The notes under the pieces: model-generated | What the model was told of the DNA's origin: nothing | The model's input: only the letters and a program-made list of their open reading frames with translations | The model's database searches: none | NCBI RefSeq assembly: GCF_003610295.1 | Contig: NZ_RAPV01000001.1 | Coordinates: 5,828,001 to 5,892,000 of the forward strand | Source: Paraburkholderia sp. BL23I1N1 | GTDB lineage: Bacteria; Pseudomonadota; Gammaproteobacteria; Burkholderiales; Burkholderiaceae | DNA: 64,000 nucleotides | Reading direction: 5' to 3' | Position numbers and translations under genes: made by a program | Shown here: positions 54,640 through 64,000 of the stretch, in pieces | Numbering within the stretch: the stretch's first letter is position 1 | Layout: each line of letters begins with the position of its first letter

Positions 54640-56892
54640 TCAGGCGGTTTGCAGTTGACTGCCGACCGGCAATTGCCGCAGCCGCTTGCCGGTGGCCGCG
54701 TAAATCGCGTTCGTCAGAGCGGGCGCGAGCGCCGCCGTGCCGGGTTCGCCGATGCCGCCTGGCGCCTCGCTGCTCTTCACGATATGCACTTCGATCGGCG
54801 GCGTTTGATCGATCCGCAGCATCCGGTAGTCGGTGAAGTTGTTCTGCTCCACGCGGCCGTCCTTGATCGTGATCTCGCTATAGAGCGCGGCCGTGATGCC
54901 GAAGATGATGCCGCCCTGCACCTGCGCTTCGATCGTGTTCGGATTCACAACCATCCCGCAATCGACCGCACACACCACGCGCTTGACGGCCACCTCGCCC
55001 TGATCGACCGCCACGTCGACGACGATCGAGAAGAAGCTGCCGAACGCATGCATCACCGACACGCCGCGCCCCTGGCCCTTCGGCACCGCACTGCCCCAGT
55101 TCGCCGCCTGCGTGGCGGTATTCAACACGTTCAGCGCGCGCGGCGTTTTGCCCAGCAGATCCTGGCGGTATTTGACCGGATCGACTTTCGCCTGCGCGGC
55201 GAGTTCGTCGATGAAACTCTCGACCACGAAGGTGCCGCGCGTGGGTCCCACGCCGCGCCAGAACGCGGTGGGAACGGCATGCGGTTCCTGGCGCACGTAG
55301 TCGATCAATTGGTTGGGCAGGTCGTACGGCAGGTCGGAAGCGACTTCCACCGCATCCGGATCGATACCGTTCTTGAACGCGGGCGGCGCGAAACGCGCCA
55401 GGATCGACGAGCCGACAATCCGATGCTGCCACGCAATCGGCTTGCCGTTCGCGTCGAGCCCGGCGGAGATCTTGTCGTAGTAATACGGCCGGTACATGTC
55501 GTGCTGGATGTCTTCTTCGCGTGTCCACAGCACCTTCACCGGCGTCGACACCTGTTTGCCGATCTTGACCGCCTGCGTGACCATGTCGAATTCGAGCCGC
55601 CGGCCAAAGCCGCCGCCGATCAGATGGTTGTGCACGACGATCTTGTCCGCGGGCAAACCGGTGACGGCAACCGCCGCGTCCACCACCCGTGTCGGCACTT
55701 GCGAGCCGAGCCAGATATCGCAGCCGTCGGGCCGCACGTGCACCGTGCAATTGATCGGTTCCATCGTGGCGTGCGCGAGGAACGGTTGCTGATACACGGC
55801 GTCGATGCGGGTCTTCGCGTTTGAAAACGCGTTGTTCACGTCGCCGTCTTTACGCGCCACCGCGCCATTGCGCTGCGCTGCATTGGCGAGATCGCCGACG
55901 ATCTGCTTCATCCCGATCTGCGCGCCCGCGCCTTCGTTCCATTTGATATCCAGCGCCTGCAAACCGCGTTTGGCGGCCCACGTGTGATCGCCGATCACGG
56001 CGACCGCGTTATCGACTTTGACCACCTGGCGCACGCCCGGAATTTTCTTCGCATGGGTATCGTCGACGCTCGCGAGTGTGCCGCCGAACACCGGGCAGTT
56101 CGCGATGGCCGCGTAGACCATGTCGGGTACGCGCACGTCCAGTCCGAACTGGGCCGTGCCGTCGACCTTCTCGGGTGAATCGAGACGCTTCACCGCCGTG
56201 CCGATCAGCTTGAAATCTTTCGGATCTTTCAAGGGGACGTTCTGCGGCGCGGGCAGCTTCGCCGCGGCGTTCACTAACTGTCCGTAACCGATGCTGCGAT
56301 TGCTCGCCGCATGAATCACCTGCCCGGCTTGTGCATGGCAGCTTGCCGGATCGACCTGCCATTGCTGCGCGGCGGCGCTGATCAGAATGGTGCGCGCGGC
56401 AGCGCCGGCACGGCGCATCGGTTCCCACGCATAGCGGATCGACGTCGAACCGCCAGTGAGCTGGCCGCCGAGCAGCGGGTCCGTGAAGAGTTTTTCGTTC
56501 GGCGGCGCGTGGTCGAGCGTGACCGAGTCGAGCGGCACTTCGAGTTCTTCGGCGATCAGCATCGGGATCGACGTGTAGACGCCTTGCCCCATCTCGACCT
56601 TCGGAATCACCAGCGTGACTTTGCCAGCCGTGTCGATCTGGATGAAGGCGTTCGGCGCGAACACGCCGTTCTGCGGCGACTCGTCCGCATCGCCGCCGAT
56701 CACCGATTTGCCGGCTTTCTGGTCCTGACTGGCGGCCGGCATGCTGAAGCCGAGCAGCAAGCCGCCGCCGGTTGCCGCGCCTACCGTGACGCTGAACTTC
56801 AGGAACGTGCGGCGTGTGATGCCACCCTTGTCGCCCTTGCCGTCCTTCGTCAACGCCGCGCCGTTTTGTGCATCGAGCAATCCCCGGGACAT
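54640..56892 (-). CDS. Molybdopterin-binding subunit, IorB-like xanthine dehydrogenase family
   Basis: About 750 residues from MSRGLLDAQ (56892). A twin-arginine signal TRRTFLKFSV marks export of the folded protein. Two-part aldehyde oxidase/isoquinoline 1-oxidoreductase beta-subunit architecture: FIQIDTAGKVTLVIPKVEMG, GGGFGRRLE, FWRGVGPTRGTFVVE and the C-terminal GGIGEPGTAALAPAL. Hydroxylates an N-heterocycle or oxidises an aldehyde; substrate not determined. It sits between the 2Fe-2S and cytochrome c subunits, completing a three-subunit enzyme. One base separates its start from the 56894 stop. Confidence 0.9.
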   Translation of the reverse strand: MSRGLLDAQNGAALTKDGKGDKGGITRRTFLKFSVTVGAATGGGLLLGFSMPAASQDQKAGKSVIGGDADESPQNGVFAPNAFIQIDTAGKVTLVIPKVEMGQGVYTSIPMLIAEELEVPLDSVTLDHAPPNEKLFTDPLLGGQLTGGSTSIRYAWEPMRRAGAAARTILISAAAQQWQVDPASCHAQAGQVIHAASNRSIGYGQLVNAAAKLPAPQNVPLKDPKDFKLIGTAVKRLDSPEKVDGTAQFGLDVRVPDMVYAAIANCPVFGGTLASVDDTHAKKIPGVRQVVKVDNAVAVIGDHTWAAKRGLQALDIKWNEGAGAQIGMKQIVGDLANAAQRNGAVARKDGDVNNAFSNAKTRIDAVYQQPFLAHATMEPINCTVHVRPDGCDIWLGSQVPTRVVDAAVAVTGLPADKIVVHNHLIGGGFGRRLEFDMVTQAVKIGKQVSTPVKVLWTREEDIQHDMYRPYYYDKISAGLDANGKPIAWQHRIVGSSILARFAPPAFKNGIDPDAVEVASDLPYDLPNQLIDYVRQEPHAVPTAFWRGVGPTRGTFVVESFIDELAAQAKVDPVKYRQDLLGKTPRALNVLNTATQAANWGSAVPKGQGRGVSVMHAFGSFFSIVVDVAVDQGEVAVKRVVCAVDCGMVVNPNTIEAQVQGGIIFGITAALYSEITIKDGRVEQNNFTDYRMLRIDQTPPIEVHIVKSSEAPGGIGEPGTAALAPALTNAIYAATGKRLRQLPVGSQLQTA

Positions 56893-56893
56893 G

Positions 56894-57349
56894 TCACGCT
56901 CCCTTCGCGGCTTGCTTGATCGCCGCGCGGATGCGGTTGTACGTCCCACAGCGGCAGATATTGCCGGCCATGGCGGCGTCGATGTCAGCGTCAGTCGGAT
57001 TAGGGTTGCTCGCGATCAGCGAGGCCGCCGACATCACCTGCCCCGACTGACAGTAGCCGCATTGCACGACGTCCAGCTGACGCCACGCCTGCTGCACCTT
57101 CTGTCCGGCCGGCGTGCTGCCGACTGCTTCAATGGTGGTGATTTTCTTGTCGCCGACCGCTGCCGCCGGCAGCACGCACGAGCGCACCGCGACGCCATCG
57201 AGATGCACGGTGCATGCGCCGCATTGCGCGATGCCGCAACCGAACTTGGTGCCGGTCAAGCCGACGAGATCGCGCAACACCCACAACAGGGGCATGTCCG
57301 GGGGGGCGTCGACCGTATGAGTCTGGTCGTTGATGTTGAACGTTGTCAT
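56894..57349 (-). CDS. (2Fe-2S) subunit, IorA-like
   Basis: 151 residues with two [2Fe-2S] clusters: plant-type [17 protein letters not shown] and the C-terminal QCGYCQSGQ...ICRCGTY. Transfers electrons from the molybdenum centre. First gene of the operon; start 57349 preceded by GGAGCCGCCC. No signal peptide; likely exported bound to the Tat-signal subunit. Confidence 0.93.
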   Translation of the reverse strand: MTTFNINDQTHTVDAPPDMPLLWVLRDLVGLTGTKFGCGIAQCGACTVHLDGVAVRSCVLPAAAVGDKKITTIEAVGSTPAGQKVQQAWRQLDVVQCGYCQSGQVMSAASLIASNPNPTDADIDAAMAGNICRCGTYNRIRAAIKQAAKGA

Positions 57350-57804
57350 GGGCGGCTCCGAGTGGGGCTTATTGTTTGTCAGGCTATTTAATCGGGCTGT
57401 TTGAGCAGAGACGTCGGACCAAAATGCAAAGACCTGCCGTGTTTATTCGACACGCCGTGCTAATACGTCATGCGACTACAGTTCAATGCGTGCAGTGGAT
57501 GATGCGCAGCGCGAGTGCGCCGGAAGGAACCTGGGAATTGTAGACGTGGATCGAGAACTTCGCAGACACGGCGCCTATGTCCGCAGCGTATCCACGCGAC
57601 GAAAAGGGCACGCCGCAGCCCCATGCGGGAAGTGAAACGATATGGAAATCAATGCGTTACCATTGCCGCATTGGCTTGATCCGACGCGCTTCGTGGTCGC
57701 GCAATATTCTTATCGATGCATCATCGAGTGATTTTGTTAGCATGGATCCGGTTTGATCCAATCGCCCGGCTTGGTCCGGCATGACTATCCGAAGGAGCGG
57801 CACG
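57350..57804. other. Divergent intergenic region
   Basis: About 455 bp without a credible gene; holds the promoter of the molybdenum hydroxylase operon (minus) and of the small plus-strand gene. No clear operator seen. Confidence 0.4.
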
Positions 57805-58203
57805 ATGAACGACCAGCAATGCACTCAATTCCTCTCGGAGATTCGCAGACCGCTATTGGCGCTGCATAAGTCGATCCTCGATCACGAGCGCGCGTCTTAC
57901 GAAAAGGAATTCGGTCCTGTGACACCGGCGGCCTTCCTGCAGGTGCTCATCAACGGCTCGGCGTTCCGCTGGCTCACGCCGCTCTCCACGGTGATCGCGA
58001 ACGTCGACGAGACTCTCGACGACAAGGAAGCCGACGCCGCCGATCGCCTCGCCGCGGCCGAAGCCGTCACCTGTCTCTTTTCTCCCGAGCAGCCCGATAA
58101 CGCGTTTCTGCCGCGCTACTTGCCGCTGCTGCAAGCCGACCCGGCGATCCTGCATCACCACGGCCAGGTTTCGCAATTGCTGCGCGGCACTGAAGCGAAG
58201 TAG
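57805..58203 (+). CDS. Hypothetical cytoplasmic protein
   Basis: 132 residues from MNDQQCTQF; GGAGCGGCACG precedes the ATG (57805). Helical, acidic. Segments such as FLSEIRRPLLALHKSILDHERASYE and AAAEAVTCLFSP look like a conserved Burkholderia protein of unknown function. No catalytic motif seen. Confidence 0.7.
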   Translation: MNDQQCTQFLSEIRRPLLALHKSILDHERASYEKEFGPVTPAAFLQVLINGSAFRWLTPLSTVIANVDETLDDKEADAADRLAAAEAVTCLFSPEQPDNAFLPRYLPLLQADPAILHHHGQVSQLLRGTEAK

Positions 58204-58651
58204 CCGGTGGCGCGTGACTTCTGCGCAGAGGCTTCGTTGCGTTGGACGGACGTCGTCGCCGTGGTTGAATGCGGCAGCACGGCGTCCGGTTCGGGTTATG
58301 CGTTCGGCTCCCGAATTTCCTCACCCTTGCCTCGCACGCATTTCGGTCGATCACGCGTTATTTCGTCGAATGCAAATTCGACGTGTCCTCGACGATTACC
58401 AGGCTTTCCGAATCCAGCCAACACAACGACACCTTATTTCAAGGTGATTTATGCGTGTTTTGTAATAGTGCGCTGTGTCTGCGCCGTTCATCGATCGATA
58501 CGGCAACGCCAAGTGCCGGCATCTTCTGAATTTGCCTGGCTTTGCTGAATAAAACAAAGGTGAGCTTTTGCGGGGGGCTTTAAGGGCGTGCTACGACAAG
58601 CCCGTCAGCACGCTTAGACGCACCCTGCTAAGGTAAGCAGACTTTTTCGTC
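58204..58651. other. Intergenic region
   Basis: 448 bp. Open frames exist but lack ribosome sites and protein-like composition. Nothing further recognised. Confidence 0.4.
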
Positions 58652-59482
58652 ATGCTCACCGCTATGCAAAACTGGCCACTTCCCGAAAGCTATACGTTTC
58701 GCGATCAAACCGTGCGCTTTGGCGTAACCGGAAACGGTCCGCCGCTGGTGCTGGTTCATGGCACACCGTTTTCTTCGTATGTGTGGCATCGCATCGCCCC
58801 GCATCTCGCGCAGATTCGCACGGTCTACTACTACGATCTGCTGGGCTACGGTCAATCCGAGCAACGCGACGCTCAGAACGTCTCGCTTGGCGTGCAGAAC
58901 GTGCTGCTGGCGGAATTGCTCGCGCATTGGCGACTGAAAAGTCCAGACGTCATCGCGCACGATTTCGGCGGCGCGACCTCCTTGCGCGCGCATCTGATCG
59001 ACGGCTGCGACTATCGCAGCCTCACGCTGATCGATCCGGTCGCCGTCGCGCCATGGGGTTCGCCGTTCGTGCGGCACGTGCGCGAACACGGCACGGCTTT
59101 CGGCGGGCTGCCACCGTATATCCACGAAGCAGTGGTGAAAGCCTACGTGCGCGGCGCCATCGCTCGCGACATTCCGGACGAGGAACTCGCGCCTTATGTG
59201 ACGCCTTGACTCGGCGCAACGGGACAAGCCGCGTTCTACCGCCAGATCGCCCAAATGGATCAGCGCTACACCGACGAGGTCGAAGCACGTTATTCGCAGA
59301 TGCGGTGCCCGACGCAAATCCTGTGGGGCGAAGACGACCAGTGGATTCCGCTCGAACGCGGCCGGCAACTCGCGGCGGTCATACCCGAGGCACGCTTTCA
59401 GCCCGTGCCCCGGGCCGGTCATCTGATGCAGGAAGATGCACCCGAAGCGATCGTCGCGGCGGCGCTGCGCTGGCTCGATTGA
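58652..59482 (+). pseudogene. Alpha/beta hydrolase, in-frame stop
   Basis: The frame 58652-59209 stops at TGA (59207-59209) but reads on in the same frame to 59482, giving a complete ~276-residue alpha/beta hydrolase. Oxyanion motif HGTPFSSYVW; nucleophile elbow AHDFGG with Asp rather than Ser, as in haloalkane dehalogenases and epoxide hydrolases; later acid (LWGEDDQWIP) and His (PRAGHLMQED) lie after the stop. The stop most simply replaces a Trp codon (TGG to TGA). Without read-through the protein lacks its catalytic His. Confidence 0.82.
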
Positions 59483-59542
59483 AGGCGCAGGACCGTTAGT
59501 CGATCTGTCGGGTAGCGGATCCGGACGCCTGGATGTGACAAA

Positions 59543-59586
59543 GCAGCGATCCCGGCAAATGATTTGGCCGGGATCGCTGCTTGTTT
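59543..59586. terminator. Strong terminator hairpin
   Basis: A perfect 14-bp stem (59543-59556 with 59567-59580), loop of 10, then TTGTTT. Convergent position between the hydrolase (plus) and the lipoprotein gene (minus), so it may act in both directions. Confidence 0.8.
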
Positions 59587-59627
59587 AGACGTGGCGCCAG
59601 GGTTGGCGAATAAGCGCCCGCTGAGGT

Positions 59628-60614
59628 CTAGCCGCGGCCTTGCGGCAAATACGGCATCGGATCGATTGGCTTGCCGTCGCGGCGCAACTCGAAGCCTACG
59701 GAGACGCGCGAGTTATTTTCGTCGCCCATCTCGGCAATCTGCTGCCCTTGCCGCACGATATCGCCGATTTTCACCAGCAGCTTGCGGTTATGCGAATAGG
59801 CAGTCAAAAAGTCCTTGTTGTGCTGGACGATGATCAGACTGCCGTAGCTATTCAGACCTGTGCCGGCGTACATCACCTTGCCGTCGGCCGCGGCCCGCAC
59901 CGGATCGCCCGCTTTGCCGCCGATTTCGATGCCGCGCGTTTCGCCCGGCTGGAAAGCCTCGACGACGCGGCCACCCGCGGGCCATGCCAGCGAGACGCCA
60001 TTCGCATGCCGCGAAGTCTGCTGCGCGACTTCACGCACCTCGGCAGCGCTAGGCGCGGGTGTTTGCGGGGCGGACTGCGCCGTTGCTTGCCCCGTTGCCT
60101 GCGCGGTAGTTGCCGTCGACGCCTGCTGCGCGGCGAGCGGAACAGCCGGCGTGGCCGCTGCAGCAGCTTTCGCAGCAGCCGCTGCCGCATTGGTTGCCGC
60201 GTTTGCCGCCGCATTTGCCAGGTTAACTTCCCGCACCGTTTCCGGCGAGGCGACGTGCAGCACCTGTCCGTGCTTCAACCGCGAGGAAGCCTTGAGACCA
60301 TTCCACGCCTGCAACTGCTTGACACTGCAATGATGGTGCTGCGCGATGCGCGCCAACGTGTCGCCGCGCTTGACGCGATACACCAAAGGCGGCGCCTTTT
60401 TAAGCGGCGTGCCGTCGTCAGCGGCCAGTTGGACCGACCGGACTGCGAGCGTATCGGAAGCCGGCGCCGCAGCCGCTGCCGGCACGCCGGACGCAGCCGA
60501 TGCGTCCGACGCCGCGCCCTGCTGCCCCACATTCGCACAACCGCTGACCGCTATCGCGACCCACACGCCAGCCAGACTGGCCATCATTGTTCTGTCGAAA
60601 CGCTTTCCCAACAT
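59628..60614 (-). CDS. NlpD-like lipoprotein: LysM plus degenerate M23 domain
   Basis: 328 residues. Lipobox-type start (VSGCANVGQ), one LysM domain (YRVKRGDTLARIAQHH ... LHVAS), a long Ala/Thr-rich linker (~residues 130-190), then a LytM/M23 domain. In the M23 part the metal ligands are missing: TRGIEIGG where His-x-x-x-Asp is expected and RVSVGFELR where HxH is expected. As with EnvC/NlpD it probably activates amidases at the septum rather than cutting peptidoglycan itself. Confidence 0.88.
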   Translation of the reverse strand: MLGKRFDRTMMASLAGVWVAIAVSGCANVGQQGAASDASAASGVPAAAAAPASDTLAVRSVQLAADDGTPLKKAPPLVYRVKRGDTLARIAQHHHCSVKQLQAWNGLKASSRLKHGQVLHVASPETVREVNLANAAANAATNAAAAAAKAAAAATPAVPLAAQQASTATTAQATGQATAQSAPQTPAPSAAEVREVAQQTSRHANGVSLAWPAGGRVVEAFQPGETRGIEIGGKAGDPVRAAADGKVMYAGTGLNSYGSLIIVQHNKDFLTAYSHNRKLLVKIGDIVRQGQQIAEMGDENNSRVSVGFELRRDGKPIDPMPYLPQGRG

Positions 60615-61293
60615 GTTCGACTCCTGCTTTTTATTGGCGAGCCAAGTGCTACCCTGTCGCGTGTGATGCGCGCATTCTTATGAAGCGCTGCTACCGTTCG
60701 CGACACAGCGAGGCCGCCTCGTGCGGCGCTCACCCATGCCCTGCCGTCCAAACCAACCCTTCCGCCGTGCCGAATGCCGGGCGTTCGATGCCGATATCCG
60801 ATAACAGGCTAACTTCCGCGAAAAGGGCCAGATTGCCGATTAAAATTCACGCGGAATTGTAAAGTGCGTTTTGCAAAAAACGCCCCGCCCCACACAATCT
60901 GATACAAAGCTTACGCACTGTGTTGCAGACAAGGTTGTGTCTGCAACCAGTCCAGCGCCGCATGCCGTCGAGCAGCCGCAGCTTCTTGCAAATCGGGTCA
61001 CCGCAGCCCCGGCTGCATAATCCGGCGCACCGGGTCAGTCCGCGCCCCATGCTTGGTGTCGGCCTGGAGCCGTCACGCGCACGGTCGCAAAGGATCAAAG
61101 AACCAAAGGATCCAAAGAACCAAAGGCCCCGCAAACGGCTGCGTCGGCGGACGACCGGCGATAACGTTTGCTTTAACGGCAAAGCGTCGCCAAAACTTGA
61201 ATTTCCAATCGGTGCAACGGCGAGTGGAGAGAGAAAAATGCATTGACGAGGGGATGGGCGCATGCCGATCCGCCTCGCCATGACCGGGTTCGG
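60615..61293. other. Intergenic region
   Basis: About 680 bp without a credible gene. Includes a 17-bp-period direct repeat (CAAAGAACCAAAGG at 61096-61109 and 61113-61126). Otherwise nothing recognised. Confidence 0.4.
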
Positions 61294-61710
61294 CTAGCTG
61301 TAGGTCTGCCCTTGATACTTCACATACCCGACCGGATGATGCGTGAAATGCAGTACCGGCAGAACGGGGTTGCTGTTGTCGGCGGTTGGATAGGCGCTGG
61401 CTTCGGAAATGTATTCACCTTGCGCCTCGATCGGTTGCCCGGCCTGCAGTCCGGGTATTTCGTGCGCGAGCCCTTCGCTATCGCCGAAACGCACGGCAAC
61501 GAATACTTCGGTACCGACGAGGTTCTGCGTGCCACCTTCGAACTTCACGACCTTGTCGATCTTGATGACGAACTGCTGGTGATCGGCGGTGTGGTGGAAC
61601 TCCGGGCTGAGGAACACCTTGCTGATCGTGCCTTGTACGCAAGCCAGCGGCGCGCCCAACGAATGAGGGTCACTATGATGCGGAAGAATCTGCGTTGCGA
61701 GATTGCTCAT
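61294..61710 (-). CDS. Hypothetical protein
   Basis: 138 residues from MSNLATQIL (61710); the frame to 61872 has no support. Soluble, probably OB-like beta sheet (CVQGTISKVFLSPEFHH, QQFVIKIDKVVKF, EVFVAVRFGD, GQPIEAQGEYISE). His-rich near both ends. The pattern recalls small nucleic-acid-binding OB folds, but I cannot assign a family with confidence. Confidence 0.65.
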   Translation of the reverse strand: MSNLATQILPHHSDPHSLGAPLACVQGTISKVFLSPEFHHTADHQQFVIKIDKVVKFEGGTQNLVGTEVFVAVRFGDSEGLAHEIPGLQAGQPIEAQGEYISEASAYPTADNSNPVLPVLHFTHHPVGYVKYQGQTYS

Positions 61711-61923
61711 GAAGTCTCCATGAAGGACATCAGATTGGTCTACGGCGAAACGTAGCGCGCCGCCGGGTGGCCACGGCGCGATACCGTTTGAGCAGGTCAT
61801 TGCGTGTGAGTTCATTGCACGTGTGTTCATTACGCGCCATTCACAGGCGACTCGATGACCCACGACCCGCACAGGCGAATTGATTGGCCAGGCGGCCTAC
61901 TACGGGCTTAACGGCCAGCGCAT

Positions 61924-61953
61924 AAAAAAAACCGGTGCCCTTATCGGCACCGG
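61924..61953 (-). terminator. Terminator of the second cytochrome operon
   Basis: Stem CCGGTGCC/GGCACCGG (61932-61939 with 61946-61953), eight T on the minus strand, 59 bp after the cytochrome stop. A short T-rich run also follows on the plus strand. Confidence 0.8.
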
Positions 61954-62011
61954 CTTCTTCTTTACTTCACGATAAACGCTCTACTTCCAGCGCCCAACGC
62001 ATGAGACGCTT

Positions 62012-63274
62012 TTAACGCAACGCTTTCACCGCATCGGCTGTCACATCGGCAGGTTGGCCACCATACGATGCACGCAGGTAATTCGCGAGTTGCGCGAGTT
62101 CCGTGTCGCTCAGTTGCACGGCGAAGCCCGGCATCTCCTGCATCCGTTCGAGGCCCGGGAAATCCTGTGCGCCAATGCCGTCGAGCATCGCCACAATCAG
62201 GTTATGCGCATCGCCTTGACGCACTGTCGAGTTGCCGTGCATCGGCACCGCGACGTGCGGTTTGCCCTCGCCGCCAAGGCCGTGACAGCCGGCACACACC
62301 GCGAGATATACATTGCGCCCGGCCTCGAGTTGCGCAGCATCGGCGGAGACCGATTGCAACGGTTGCGGCGCCGGTGGCTGGTCGCCGAACAGATAGGTCG
62401 ACATCGCGCGCAGATCGTCATGCGTCATGTACTGACTGCTCAGATGCACGACCGGATACATCTCGCCGAAGGCCGAGCCTTGCGGCGCGATGCCCGTCGC
62501 GAAGAACGTCTGCAGGTCCGCAGCCGTCCAGCCACGCGCCGCCAAACCATGCGGCGTGATGTCCGGTGCGGCGATCCTGCCGAGTGCCGCGCCCGTTAGG
62601 GGCTTCGCATCGTCGAGCTGGCCGAACTTGCCGCGCGGCGTATGGCATTCGGCGCAATGGCCAAGCGCGTTCGCCAGATAGCGTCCGCGATTCCAGTCGG
62701 CGGTCTGGCCTTTCGATGCATCCGGCAACGCGTCCTTCAGGAACACCCAGTTCCAGAAGCGCACACCAAAACGCATGTTGAACGGGAACGACAGCTCGGG
62801 TTCGTGGTTCGCCACGGCGGCCGGTTTCTGCGCCATCAGATACTTGTAGATGGCGTCGCTATCCGCGCGCGACAACTGACGATACGACGTGTACGGCATG
62901 GCCGGATACAGCTGCTTGGTCGGCGTGACGCCGTCGTGCAGCGCCCTGTAGAAATCGTCCGCGCTCCAGTTGCCGATGCCGTGGTCCTTGTCCGGCGTGA
63001 TGTTGGTGCCGTAGAAGGTGCCGAACGGCGAAGCCAGCTTCACGCCACCGGCGAACGGCGCGCCGTCGGCCGTGGTGTGACAGGCGGCGCAGTCGGCGGC
63101 TTTCACGAGGTAACGGCCGCGCGCGAGCGGATCGGCGGCGGTGGATTGCGGGCCCAATGCGGCAGCGGCCTGCATCGCGACAGCGGAGTCGTCGTGTTTA
63201 CCGCAAGCACTGAGCAACGCAGCCGTACCGAGCAACAGCAGCGCGCGACGCACATTCATCGAGGGGCGCATCAT
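62012..63274 (-). CDS. Triple-haem cytochrome c lipoprotein
   Basis: 420 residues. Lipoprotein signal (LLLLGTAALLSACGKH), three haem motifs CAACH, CAECH and CAGCH. A paralogue of the 53347-54627 cytochrome. ATG at 63274 overlaps the stop of the Fe-S gene (ATGATG), so they are co-translated. Electron acceptor of a molybdenum hydroxylase. Confidence 0.92.
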   Translation of the reverse strand: MMRPSMNVRRALLLLGTAALLSACGKHDDSAVAMQAAAALGPQSTAADPLARGRYLVKAADCAACHTTADGAPFAGGVKLASPFGTFYGTNITPDKDHGIGNWSADDFYRALHDGVTPTKQLYPAMPYTSYRQLSRADSDAIYKYLMAQKPAAVANHEPELSFPFNMRFGVRFWNWVFLKDALPDASKGQTADWNRGRYLANALGHCAECHTPRGKFGQLDDAKPLTGAALGRIAAPDITPHGLAARGWTAADLQTFFATGIAPQGSAFGEMYPVVHLSSQYMTHDDLRAMSTYLFGDQPPAPQPLQSVSADAAQLEAGRNVYLAVCAGCHGLGGEGKPHVAVPMHGNSTVRQGDAHNLIVAMLDGIGAQDFPGLERMQEMPGFAVQLSDTELAQLANYLRASYGGQPADVTADAVKALR

Positions 63275-64000
63275 GCGGCTTCCTTCACGAGACCAGGCGT
63301 GGTCATCACGACTTCCTTCACGGCCTCGTAGTACCGCACGTAGCCCGTGCAACGGCAGATATGGTCGTTCAGCGCTTCGGTGATGGTTTGCTCGACCTGG
63401 TCTTTGCCGATCGGCTGACGCTTCAGGCATTCGATCAGCACGGTCGCCGCATTGACGAATCCGGGCGTGCAGTACCCGCACTGAAAACTGAAGTGTTCGA
63501 GAAACTTCTGCTGGATCGGCGACAGTTCGACGACTTCGCCTGCTTCGTTACGCTTCGCGTGGCCTTCGATCGTGCGGATGGTTTTGCCTTGGAAGAAATT
63601 CGCGCCCGTGATACAGGTGCGCACTTCTTCGCTGGTACCGTCCGGCTTGTCGACGATCACGACGCACGCGTGGCAGATGCCCTGGCCGCAGCCGAGCCGC
63701 GAACCGGTCAGATGCAGATACTCGTGCAGAAAATCGATCATCATCAGACCGGCGGGCACGTCGGTCGGGCCGACGATCTCGCCGTTCACCTTGACCGACA
63801 CGGGCAGTGTGCGGAAATGCGTCAACGGACGCTCGACCACGACCGCGGCCGGCGTGCTGGTGGCAACGCCGGCGGACACCGTCGCACCCAAGGCAGCGGA
63901 AGCCGGATTAGCGGCGGATGCGCCCGAGGCACCCGTAGTAGCGGATGCCGCGACAGCACCAGAGGCGCCAAAGACTTTGCCTGAGGCAACGGCGGAGCTC
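63271..64000 (-). CDS. (2Fe-2S) subunit of a molybdenum hydroxylase, 5' end outside window
   Basis: The frame is open to the right edge; an Ala/Ser/Gly-rich region of ~60 residues precedes the domain. Ferredoxin-type cluster GCGQGICHACVV, second cluster QCGYCTPGF...ICRCTGY. Larger and different from the IorA-like protein at 56894; closer to PaoA/aldehyde-dehydrogenase small subunits. A molybdopterin subunit is expected beyond the edge. Confidence 0.85.
   Translation of the reverse strand, partial: SSAVASGKVFGASGAVAASATTGASGASAANPASAALGATVSAGVATSTPAAVVVERPLTHFRTLPVSVKVNGEIVGPTDVPAGLMMIDFLHEYLHLTGSRLGCGQGICHACVVIVDKPDGTSEEVRTCITGANFFQGKTIRTIEGHAKRNEAGEVVELSPIQQKFLEHFSFQCGYCTPGFVNAATVLIECLKRQPIGKDQVEQTITEALNDHICRCTGYVRYYEAVKEVVMTTPGLVKEAA

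Overview
The window reads as chromosomal DNA of a high-GC beta-proteobacterium, most likely Paraburkholderia or a close relative. This is an inference from base composition, from DUF4148 and BON small exported proteins, and from the overall gene families; no rRNA or species marker is present.

Positions 59-33454 hold a large catabolic gene cluster for CoA-activated alicyclic or terpenoid/steroid-like compounds. A DUF1302/DUF1329 envelope pair (59-3103) probably handles a hydrophobic substrate. A P450cam-like CYP (3482-4708) hydroxylates it. A 13-gene minus-strand operon (17750 down to 4875) encodes two heteromeric acyl-CoA dehydrogenase pairs, a MaoC hydratase, four crotonase-fold enzymes, a CaiB-type CoA-transferase, a dienoyl-CoA-reductase-like SDR and an Ltp2-like aldolase with its DUF35 partner. 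A plus-strand operon (18090-22659) encodes a cyclohexanecarboxyl-CoA dehydrogenase-like enzyme, a MaoC hydratase, a CoA-transferase, BadH and BadI: the set needed to open a six-membered carboxylated ring. A third acyl-CoA dehydrogenase pair with an acyl-CoA synthetase (22712-27110), a thiolase, a CMD protein, a nitronate-monooxygenase-like flavoprotein, GTP cyclohydrolase I and one more SDR complete it. Seven promoter regions across this 33 kb carry a shared palindrome, GAAYNNNRTTC (one copy off by one base). In five of them it is preceded, in the orientation of the gene, by YGTTTA exactly 7 bases upstream. I read this as one regulon.

Positions 31032-36040 hold small accessory genes: a four-gene minus-strand group with a SnoaL-like protein, a LysR regulator, two small ORFs and a TetR regulator with a cluster of GACC-type half sites in front.

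Positions 36093-39865 are a wrecked defence-like locus. A TOTE-type archaeo-eukaryotic primase/SF2 helicase gene, following a DUF6155-like gene, is broken into two fragments by two inverted, nearly identical 831-bp IS6-family elements. One transposase has a nonsense mutation.

Positions 40131-64000 are mostly housekeeping and transport: ribA, a CBS protein, DUF4148, 3-methyladenine glycosylase, a BON protein, ChaA, a LysR regulator, a polyamine-type ABC transporter (binding protein frameshifted), a polar amino-acid ABC transporter lacking its own ATPase, a molybdenum hydroxylase/cytochrome c operon, a broken alpha/beta hydrolase, an NlpD-like lipoprotein, and the start of a second molybdenum hydroxylase/cytochrome c operon that runs off the right edge.
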